Notes under the pieces: model-generated
Told to the model about the DNA's origin: nothing
The model's database searches: none
Seen by the model: only the letters and a program-made list of their open reading frames with translations
Source of the DNA: an uncultured Alistipes sp.
Lineage (GTDB): Bacteria > Bacteroidota > Bacteroidia > Bacteroidales > UBA932
Assembly (NCBI GenBank): GCA_900544195.1
Contig: UQUJ01000071.1
Location: forward strand, 1-15,343
Length of the DNA: 15,343 nucleotides
Reading direction: 5' to 3'
In this document: piece after piece, positions 7,261 to 12,827 of the stretch
How positions within the stretch are numbered: the first letter of the stretch is position 1
Layout: every line of letters begins with the position of its first letter
Made by a program: the position numbers and the translations under genes

Positions 7261-8595
7261 TTATTGTTTCTCGGTTATCTGATTCAGCAGCTCCGCCAGC
7301 TTCACCGTCAGGTTGCGGCGGGTGAATCGTGAGATGTCAGAAGCATTGTCCTTGAGCTCATCATTCCGGAACTCCTCCCAACAGAAATCAACCCATGCCT
7401 TGATCTTCTTCTCATCATCCCAGTCATAGACCACACCCGAGCCGGTCTCGCCGACAATCCGTGCCATCGCACCGTCAGTCTGACCTATTCCCAGAATCGG
7501 ACGGCGCGAAGCGAGATATTCAAAAAGTTTTCCGGGCAGCACGGCGCGATATTCAGGTTCCTTCCTCAATGGCAGAATCAGGATTGAAGCATTCAGTTGC
7601 TCCCTGACAGCCGTTTCGTGATCCTGATAGCCGAAATCTTTCAGATTGCCCCCAAGCCCGGCCTCCTCGATCGAATCGGTGATCTCCTTGTCGGTCTTCC
7701 CCACCAACCTGATTCTCAGCGATCTTCTGAATTCACCATCCTCCTCACACTTCTGGGCCAACACTTTCCAGAGAGTCTCAGGATTGCCGTCAGAAGCAAA
7801 CAAACCGGTATGGGTGATGTTGAAGTTCTCGTCAAGCTCTACATTCTTATTGAAATCCTCCTCATCGTAGCCGTTGGTGATCAGCTCGACAGGAGTCTTT
7901 GTCATCGCCTTGAACTCGTCCTGAACCAATGGGGAGACTGCGATCACTTTTGTAGCTCCGTCCAGAACCGCCCGCTCCAGACGATGATGCTTTCTCTCCG
8001 ACCATGAAGTCAGTCCAAGATGCTTGAAATAAAACATCCTGGTCCACGGATCACGGAAATCCGCCACCCATGGAAGTCCCGTCGCCTTGGAAAGCCGAAG
8101 TCCGATGAGGTGCATTGACTGTGGCGGACCTGTCGTAACAATAGCGTCAACCGGATGATCCTCAAGATATTTCTTCAGGAAACGGACGGACGGACGCACC
8201 CACATCACCCTTGGATCCGGAATGAAGAAGTTTCCTCTGATGAACAAGGAAAGTTTCTGTTTCCACGACTTTCTCTGCCCGTTGATCGGATTGACCTCAT
8301 CATTTCCTGCGTTGGCCGCCGTCAAGGTCTTGAGATCAGTGGAACTCCCTTTCCCCATCAGCTTACGGTAAATACCATAAGGCTCGAATATATGGCTTTT
8401 GACAACCTCGGCCTCAGGCGGAATCTCCGCCGCCAGAGTCTTGTCAATCGTCGTCAGTTCAGGATTCTCAGGTGTATAAATGACCGGTTGCCATCCCACA
8501 GCCGGAAGATATTTCGCGAATTTGACCCATCGTTGCACCCCGGATCCCCCGGACGGCGGCCAATAGTATGTGATTATCAGAACCCGTTTCATCAT
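7261..8595 (-). CDS. GT4-like (GT-B fold) glycosyltransferase
   Basis: Predicted 444-residue cytosolic or membrane-associated glycosyltransferase using a nucleotide sugar. The N-terminal domain opens with RVLIITYYWPPSGGSGVQRW (residues 4-23), typical of the acceptor side of GT4-like enzymes. DFRDPWTRMFYF and a KVIAVSPLVQDEFKA block follow. The C-terminal donor domain has RIRLVGKTD and GKLFEYLASRRPILGIG (355-371), where the Glu of LFEYL is the family's donor-binding acid. The frame is open to a GTG at 8697, but residues before MMKRVL look non-coding, so the ATG at 8595 (or 8592) is chosen. Upstream on the - strand is a TATCTTTG promoter element (8789-8782), giving a leader of about 180 bases. 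The gene sits directly before yfhO, suggesting both act on the same envelope glycan. The acceptor cannot be told from sequence. Confidence 0.88.
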   Translation of the reverse strand: MMKRVLIITYYWPPSGGSGVQRWVKFAKYLPAVGWQPVIYTPENPELTTIDKTLAAEIPPEAEVVKSHIFEPYGIYRKLMGKGSSTDLKTLTAANAGNDEVNPINGQRKSWKQKLSLFIRGNFFIPDPRVMWVRPSVRFLKKYLEDHPVDAIVTTGPPQSMHLIGLRLSKATGLPWVADFRDPWTRMFYFKHLGLTSWSERKHHRLERAVLDGATKVIAVSPLVQDEFKAMTKTPVELITNGYDEEDFNKNVELDENFNITHTGLFASDGNPETLWKVLAQKCEEDGEFRRSLRIRLVGKTDKEITDSIEEAGLGGNLKDFGYQDHETAVREQLNASILILPLRKEPEYRAVLPGKLFEYLASRRPILGIGQTDGAMARIVGETGSGVVYDWDDEKKIKAWVDFCWEEFRNDELKDNASDISRFTRRNLTVKLAELLNQITEKQ

Positions 8596-8738
8596 GCCAT
8601 TGAGTCTCTTAGTAATCCTTAAAAAATAACTTGGTGATCTTTGATTGTCTTTTCGGTCTATATGTCTTTCCTCATCAGTCTTGTGCCACCGGCACACTCC
8701 TCCTTCCTCACAAAGACATCCATCCTCGAAAATACTGC

Positions 8739-8773
8739 CAAATCTTTACCAACTTGTTTTTTTAACGCTTACT
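8739..8773 (-). promoter_or_regulatory. 35-nt leader motif shared with the ABC permease gene
   Basis: Read on the - strand, AGTAAGCGTT, A-tract, GTTGGTAAA, then ATTTG. The same blocks in the same order over 35 bases occur at 12788-12822, just before the ABC permease. Here the motif begins about 9 bases after the -7 element, so it should be the very 5' end of the glycosyltransferase mRNA. GTTGGTAA also occurs at 83-90 before the peptidase. A role in translation, mRNA stability or protein binding is possible. Confidence 0.5.
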
Positions 8774-8781
8774 TAATTCTA

Positions 8782-8789
8782 CAAAGATA
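8782..8789 (-). promoter_or_regulatory. Bacteroidota -7 promoter element for the GT-yfhO operon
   Basis: TATCTTTG on the - strand fits the -7 consensus TAnnTTTG exactly. No TTTG lies at the usual 19-21 base spacing upstream, so the -33 part is weak. Transcription would begin near 8775, about 180 bases before the glycosyltransferase ATG. That leader also holds a small hairpin, TGTGCC with GGCACA (8682-8696). Confidence 0.55.
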
Positions 8790-8812
8790 GTTGTTTTTGC
8801 AATCAGTCCGAC

Positions 8813-8956
8813 ATGCGGAACCGGATAATTCTGTCGGCCTCAACGAGCATCGCCTATGAACTTACGACAGATCTCGAATCGGGCGAAGTCTTCGAACGTG
8901 ACGAATGGTCAGAAATATTTGCGATGCCTATTTGCGGTCAGAAAAGAATGATGTAA
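8813..8956 (+). CDS. Possible small ORF of 47 codons, unrecognised
   Basis: The frame reads MRNRIILSASTSIAYELT, then TDLESGEVFERDEWSEIF, then AMPICGQKRMM and TAA. The composition looks protein-like (mixed, acidic second half) and codon use resembles the neighbours. I do not recognise it, and no good promoter precedes it on the + strand. Its last codons overlap the promoter of the next gene. It could be a real small protein, a fragment of a lost gene, or chance. Nothing else protein-like was seen in 8596-9060. Confidence 0.2.
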   Translation: MRNRIILSASTSIAYELTTDLESGEVFERDEWSEIFAMPICGQKRMM

Positions 8957-8961
8957 CTTTA
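8931..8961 (+). promoter_or_regulatory. Bacteroidota promoter of the secreted-protein gene at 9061
   Basis: TTTG at 8931-8934, 19 bases, then TAACTTTA at 8954-8961. This matches the Bacteroidota -33/-7 pattern (TTTG, 19-21 bases, TAnnTTTG) except for the last base. Transcription would start near 8968, leaving a leader of about 90 bases. The folA promoter at 12040-12070 has the same two elements and spacing. Confidence 0.7.
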
Positions 8962-8963
8962 GA

Positions 8964-9029
8964 AGCTGTTCTGGATTGTTTGAAATGTTCTTTGAGGTGA
9001 AAAAACTTCAAACAAACAAAAAAACAGCT
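8964..9029 (+). promoter_or_regulatory. Nested stem in the 5' leader of the gene at 9061
   Basis: Outer arms AGCTGTT (8964-8970) and AACAGCT (9023-9029) and inner arms GTTTGAA (8978-8984) and TTCAAAC (9007-9013) are perfect complements in nested order. They lie between the predicted start of transcription and the ATG. They could form a leader structure that affects stability or translation; no known riboswitch family is recognised. Confidence 0.4.
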
Positions 9030-9060
9030 GCTTACAATATTCATTAATGAGATTCAGAAT

Positions 9061-9915
9061 ATGTTAAGGATTTTTTTCACGGCGCTGACGGTGGCGCTGA
9101 CTTTTGGATTGGTGACTTCGGCACAGGATTACAAGGGGCCTGAACTGAAGCCGGAATTTGTGTGCGATCTCGGACAGATCACACCGGAGAATGTCAAGGT
9201 TAAAGGTTCCACGCAGGGATTGGCGATCTGGGGAAAGTACGGATTCGTGCTCCACGACAAGGGACAATGTGTCATCATCGACATAAAAAAGAATAGGTTC
9301 GTCTCCACTTTCAAGTTGGATGGAAACACCTCTCACTGCAACAACGCATCTTTCGGAGTTGAGAAAGGATCCAGGTTCCCGTTGCTTTACATCTCCGGAT
9401 GCAAGGGAGATCATTGCTGTTACGTCACGGACATCACATTGGATGGCAGCAGGATCGTGCAGAAACTTTTTCACACTGGAGAAGGCTACACAGGATCGTT
9501 CGACTGGTTCATAGACAGGAAGAACAAGATCATCTACACCTACGGATCCAGCGGCGAGATGCGGAAACTGGTCAAGAAATTCAGGCTTCCGACTTTGAAG
9601 GACTCTGATGAAAACGGTGAGGTTCTTCTTACACAGGACGATGTGCTGGATGAGTTCTATGTACCTGGCATAAAAATATATCAGGGCAGTGTCCTTGGCG
9701 GGCATTATGCCTACCTTGGAGACGGCTACCCGCCTCACGACAGATTGCTTCACGTTGTGGACATGAACACAAAGACTTTGGTAAAAACCGTCAACCTGAA
9801 CGACCTGCATCATGAGCCGGAGGGCGTGGCCGTCAAAGGGAAATGGCTTTACATGGTGATGCACGTCAGCAGACAGCCACGCGACGGGCAGATCTACAGG
9901 TTCAGGATCAAATAG
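9061..9915 (+). CDS. Secreted protein of unknown function, possibly beta-propeller-like
   Basis: I do not recognise a named family. The 284 residues begin with a clear signal peptide (MLRIFFTALTVALTFGLVTSA, cleavage before QDYKG expected), so the protein is exported, probably periplasmic. The body alternates short strands and turns with blade-like phrases (GFVLHDKGQCVIIDI, RFPLLYISGC, IIYTYGSSGE, HYAYLGDGYPPHDRLLHVVD, KWLYMVMHV), suggesting a propeller fold. That is inference only. Six cysteines lie within residues 35-120 (35, 70, 93, 114, 119, 120), which could form disulfides. The ATG at 9061 lies in CAGAATATG, about 90 bases after a good promoter. The stop is 18 bases from the end of the convergent symporter gene, with no room for a separate terminator. 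Confidence 0.75.
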   Translation: MLRIFFTALTVALTFGLVTSAQDYKGPELKPEFVCDLGQITPENVKVKGSTQGLAIWGKYGFVLHDKGQCVIIDIKKNRFVSTFKLDGNTSHCNNASFGVEKGSRFPLLYISGCKGDHCCYVTDITLDGSRIVQKLFHTGEGYTGSFDWFIDRKNKIIYTYGSSGEMRKLVKKFRLPTLKDSDENGEVLLTQDDVLDEFYVPGIKIYQGSVLGGHYAYLGDGYPPHDRLLHVVDMNTKTLVKTVNLNDLHHEPEGVAVKGKWLYMVMHVSRQPRDGQIYRFRIK

Positions 9916-9933
9916 GAGTGTGCGCTTAGGGTA

Positions 9934-11295
9934 CTAACCGACCAGGCCGGTGATGAAAATCACAGCGATGGTCACCGGAGCGACATACCTGATGAGGAAA
10001 TAGACAACAGGAAACAACTTGTTGTTCAACTTGAGGGAACCACCGTTCGTGAGCTCGTCACGGACGGTTTTCTTGTCCATCTTCCAGCCCACAAAGACAG
10101 AGAACAGGAAGGCTCCGAGCGTCATCAGGTAATTGGAGCACATCTTGTCACAGAAATTGAAAATGCTTTCTCCCAGAATCCTTACATCGGAGAGGAGGCC
10201 GAACGACAGCGAGCAGAGTATCCCGACCACAAAAGTGGCGAAGAACAGCGCAACAGTAGCCTTGTGCCTCGAAACACCCTTCTCCTCAACGAGATAGGCA
10301 ACCCCAACCTCAAGAATGGAGATGGACGATGTAAGCGCGGCGACAAGGATGGTCAGGAAAAACAGAATCGCCACAAGGCTACTCACGATCTGCCCGCCCG
10401 CACCCATCTTCGCGAATATGTAAGGAAGGGTCTCGAACACGAGCCCCGGTCCGGCGGACGGCGCGATTCCGGCTGCGAACACTGCCGGCATGATGGCAAC
10501 CCCCGCAAGCATCGCAAACAGCAGGTCAGAGACAGCGGTACCCGCTCCGGAAGCGATAAGATTCTCTTTCTCACTGACGTAGGATGAATATGTCAGCATA
10601 GTTCCCACGCCCAGAGACAGCGAGAAGAAGCTCTGACCCAACGCCGCCGAAAATGCCCCTGGGGTCAGTTTTGAGAAATCCGGCTTGACAAGATACTTGA
10701 CTCCCTCGCCGGCTCCAGGAAGTGTGACCGAATAGATGGCGATGGCGACAATCAGCACGAACAGGATCGGAATCGAGATGTTGCTGAACTTCTCAATTCC
10801 CTTTTTGACTCCCAGAAAGACAATCAAAGCGGTCAGTGACAGGAATATAAACAAACAGATTATCGGTCCCCAGACCGAAGAGGCGAACTCGCCGAACATC
10901 CCGGTGACGGCCTCGGCCTTGTCAAGCGTGAAACTGAAAGTGGCGGATTTGACGAGATATTCAATGGCCCATCCGCCCACCACGCTGTAGTAGGAAAGGA
11001 TGATCAGCGGTGTGACGACCGTCAGAAGACCGAGCCATTTCCATTTGGAATGCGGAGCGAGGGCGTTCATCGCGCCGAATGTGCTGAGATGGGTCTTACG
11101 GCCGATCACCGATTCCGAGAACAGGATCGGCAGGGAAAGGACGAAGGAGCACACTATGTAGATAAGTATGAAGGCCGCGCCTCCATATTCACCGACCATA
11201 TAGGGGAATCTCCAGATGTTGCCGAGTCCGATGGCGGAGCCGGCGAAGGCCATAATCACGGCAGCTCGGCTGCCGAAGTTTTCTCTGTCTGACAT
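9934..11295 (-). CDS. Sodium-dependent transporter, NSS (LeuT/SNF) family
   Basis: Inner-membrane sodium symporter of the neurotransmitter:sodium symporter family; bacterial members take up amino acids or related amines. The hallmark GSAIGLGNIWRFPY at residues 19-32 is the unwound helix 1 that binds sodium and substrate, followed by GEYGGAAF. About eleven hydrophobic helices can be read across 453 residues, ending in the helix VAPVTIAVIFITGLVG. That fits the common 11-helix bacterial form without helix 12. The substrate cannot be told. The ATG at 11295 sits in ACGAATATG. No clear promoter was seen in the 104 bases to folA, so transcription may continue from folA through the REP hairpin. Confidence 0.92.
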   Translation of the reverse strand: MSDRENFGSRAAVIMAFAGSAIGLGNIWRFPYMVGEYGGAAFILIYIVCSFVLSLPILFSESVIGRKTHLSTFGAMNALAPHSKWKWLGLLTVVTPLIILSYYSVVGGWAIEYLVKSATFSFTLDKAEAVTGMFGEFASSVWGPIICLFIFLSLTALIVFLGVKKGIEKFSNISIPILFVLIVAIAIYSVTLPGAGEGVKYLVKPDFSKLTPGAFSAALGQSFFSLSLGVGTMLTYSSYVSEKENLIASGAGTAVSDLLFAMLAGVAIMPAVFAAGIAPSAGPGLVFETLPYIFAKMGAGGQIVSSLVAILFFLTILVAALTSSISILEVGVAYLVEEKGVSRHKATVALFFATFVVGILCSLSFGLLSDVRILGESIFNFCDKMCSNYLMTLGAFLFSVFVGWKMDKKTVRDELTNGGSLKLNNKLFPVVYFLIRYVAPVTIAVIFITGLVG

Positions 11296-11374
11296 ATTCG
11301 TTAAGTTTGTTTTTTGCGTCCGGCCTGCGGGGGATGCCGGGTTGTCGTTTTATTTATGTGCTATTGACGCTTCG

Positions 11375-11430
11375 GTGCTTCGACAGGCTCAGTGACCGAT
11401 CAAATGGTCGCCGAGCCTGTCGAAGTGACC
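11375..11430. repeat. REP-like inverted pair between folA and the symporter gene
   Basis: GGTGCTTCGACAGGCTCAGT plus GACC (11375-11398) faces GGTCGCCGAGCCTGTCGAAG plus TGACC (11406-11430). The arms are near-perfect inverted repeats with a 7-base gap, so RNA from either strand can form a strong hairpin. It resembles the paired REP elements known in many bacteria. The right arm overlaps the last codons and stop of folA. It may act as a 3' stabiliser or partial terminator for folA mRNA. Confidence 0.8.
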
Positions 11431-12017
11431 TGAAAGCGTCTTTTGTAAACTTTGAATTCGTAAGTGTAACCGGTTTCCGGATCCGTGGCGGACGGCGTTT
11501 CCGATTCCACCATCCAAATCGCCGGATCGATCACCGGGAAGAACGTGTCCGCGTCCTCAATCGCGGTGTGAACGTGCGTTATGTAAAGTTTGTCCGCCGT
11601 CGGAAGCGCCTTGCGGTAGGTTTCACCACCGCCCATGATGAAGATGCGCCCCGGCTCTGTTTCCCGACCGCCATCAGCAGAGCCAGCCACCTCTTTTTCT
11701 GACACTTCGACATCTACGGCAGCATCGTTTACCTTCGATTTGGCAGCCTTTTCCACCAATGAATATGCATCCTCAAGGTTTCCGGCCACCTTCACACCTT
11801 CCGGAACATCATTCCAAGACCGTGTGGAAATCACAATGTTATCCCTTTTAGGGAGCGGCCTTCCTATCGAAAGGAATGTCCTGTAGCCCATAACCACCGG
11901 ATTGCCGGTGGTCGTGCGCCTGAAATATTTCATGTCTTCGGCAATATGCCAGAGCAGGTCGTTGTCTTTCCCTATCGCCCCGTTGTCGGCAACCGCCGCG
12001 ATGATACATTTTTCCAT
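11400..12017 (-). CDS. folA: Dihydrofolate reductase
   Basis: Reduces dihydrofolate to tetrahydrofolate with NADPH in the cytosol; target of trimethoprim. Family features in the 205 residues: NGAIGKDNDLLWHI (Met20-like loop), acidic Asp28 in AEDMKYFRR, MGYRTFLSIGRPLPKRDNIVIS and FIMGGGETYRKALP. Two oddities are visible. An acidic stretch of about 30 residues (92-122, with VNDAAVDVEVSEKEV) lies before the FIMGGG strand, where homologues have a short turn. The last eleven residues (FQVTSTGSATI) and the stop come mostly from a REP-like repeat; family members normally end near YKRR. Neither touches the active site, so the enzyme should work. The ATG at 12017 lies 23 bases after the -7 element. 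The usual partner thyA is not next to it here. Confidence 0.93.
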   Translation of the reverse strand: MEKCIIAAVADNGAIGKDNDLLWHIAEDMKYFRRTTTGNPVVMGYRTFLSIGRPLPKRDNIVISTRSWNDVPEGVKVAGNLEDAYSLVEKAAKSKVNDAAVDVEVSEKEVAGSADGGRETEPGRIFIMGGGETYRKALPTADKLYITHVHTAIEDADTFFPVIDPAIWMVESETPSATDPETGYTYEFKVYKRRFQVTSTGSATI

Positions 12018-12039
12018 AAACCAAAACTGTTTCCGGCCG

Positions 12040-12070
12040 TAAAGTTACAGTTTTTTACCATATCCGCAAA
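12040..12070 (-). promoter_or_regulatory. Bacteroidota promoter of folA
   Basis: On the - strand, TTTG (12070-12067), 19 bases, then TAACTTTA (12047-12040). This is the same architecture and the same -7 octamer as the promoter at 8931-8961. Transcription should begin near 12033, giving a leader of only about 15 bases before the folA ATG at 12017. Confidence 0.7.
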
Positions 12071-12149
12071 ACAGAAAATGAACAAGTTGCGGCCAAAGCG
12101 CATAACACTGACACTCTGTGAGACTTTAATTTATAAGCCCCAGAATCCG

Positions 12150-12331
12150 AAACCCTCGTGTGCGGAAATCCGATCTTCGCTCCCGAGGCGACCTCGACAG
12201 GCCATCCCGTGCGCAGAACTGGCCTTCCTGCTCACGAGGCGACCTCGACAGGCTCTCCCGTGCGCCAGAAAGTCACTTTTGCTCACGAGACCGATGAATA
12301 TGACGGCCGGTGCGCCGGAAGGACGCTTTCA
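12150..12331. repeat. Imperfect tandem repeat with exact 51-bp period
   Basis: Units begin at 12179 (GCTCCCGAGG), 12230 (GCTCACGAGG) and 12281 (GCTCACGAGA), exactly 51 bases apart, with a partial unit before them (from about 12150). The first two units share GAGGCGACCTCGACAGGC and CCCGTGCGC; the third is diverged in the middle. CGACAGGC links them to the REP-like family. Because 51 is a multiple of three, an open + frame (12158-12376) translates into 17-residue repeats such as EATSTGSPVRQKVTFAHE, but no start signal or known family supports a gene. Confidence 0.75.
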
Positions 12332-12388
12332 CGCACGGAAAACCATTCTAAGGGAAGGCAATCAATTGGTCGCTGAACTTGACTTTCC

Positions 12389-12436
12389 GGTCGCTGAGTT
12401 TGTCGAAACGTTGGTCACTTCAACAGGATCAGTCCC
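12389..12436. repeat. Degenerate REP-like inverted pair
   Basis: GGTCGCTGAGTTTGTCGAAA (from 12389) faces GGTCACTTCAACAGGATCAG (from 12413). Both resemble the 11375-11430 arms with several substitutions, and they lie in opposite orientation with only a few bases between. A further half-copy, GGTCGCTGAACTTG, begins at 12368. They look like older, decayed copies of the same element. Confidence 0.55.
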
Positions 12437-12464
12437 TTATATGACTTGAAGCGACCGGAGGAAT

Positions 12465-12505
12465 GTGTAAAGAATCTTTACAGTAAGTGTAAAGATTCTT
12501 TACAC
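12465..12505. terminator. Perfect 17-bp stem hairpin, terminator-like
   Basis: GTGTAAAGAATCTTTAC (12465-12481) and GTAAAGATTCTTTACAC (12489-12505) are perfect inverted repeats around a 7-nt loop, followed by TTTTG. Each arm is itself nearly palindromic. The stem is A/T-rich. It lies in a divergent intergenic region where no terminator is needed for the flanking genes, so it may mark a lost or unrecognised gene to its left, or be a protein-binding site. Confidence 0.5.
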
Positions 12506-12600
12506 TTTTGCATATTCATAAAATAAGAATATCCCTGAATGACAATCACTTGAATCTTTTGGCATGGTAATGGATTGGCCAAATGACGGTTTTTGCGGAT

Positions 12601-12757
12601 GGTCGTTTCGACAAACTCAACGATCTCCTGGAAGACAAGCTGGTGACAGTTATCGTGACCAACACATTGCACGTTGAATTTGTTGATTGTTGGTGAGATC
12701 GTTGAACCACGGTTGGTGAACATGCCGGACAAGGGCCGCTGAGCCTGTTGAAACGAC
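12601..12757. repeat. Inverted REP-like copies flanking a 108-bp segment
   Basis: GGTCGTTTCGACAAACTCAA (from 12601, to 12625) and GGCCGCTGAGCCTGTTGAAA (from 12734, to 12757) are inverted copies of the REP-like core, matching over GTCGTTTC, ACA and CTCA. The 108 bases between them contain no recognisable gene. A 116-codon frame on the - strand crosses both copies but has no protein-like signal. The whole could fold as one long stem-loop. Confidence 0.55.
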
Positions 12758-12787
12758 TTTCGGTGAAGGTTAGTGAAAACCGTTATT

Positions 12788-12822
12788 AGTAAGCGTTTAA
12801 AAATAGGTTGGTAAAAAATTTG
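12788..12822 (+). promoter_or_regulatory. 35-nt leader motif directly before the ABC permease
   Basis: AGTAAGCGTT, A-rich tract, GTTGGTAAA, ATTTG, ending six bases before the ATG at 12828. It matches 8773-8739 upstream of the glycosyltransferase over its full length, with one gap on each side. No TAnnTTTG element with a good -33 was found near it. It may be part of the 5' leader or an uncharacterised promoter form. Confidence 0.5.
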
Positions 12823-12827
12823 AGGCA

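Noticed and set aside
8596..8697. GTG start for the glycosyltransferase
   Set aside because: The added residues are charged and unlike the family, and would leave little 5' leader; MMKRVLIITYYW is the typical start.
12150..12331. CRISPR array
   Set aside because: Units are contiguous and imperfect, with no unique spacers of constant length and no cas genes.
11946..12449. 167-codon + strand frame through the folA start and the 51-bp repeats
   Set aside because: It overlaps the folA promoter and start in antisense; periodic sequence is explained by the repeat. Kept only as a finding about the repeat.
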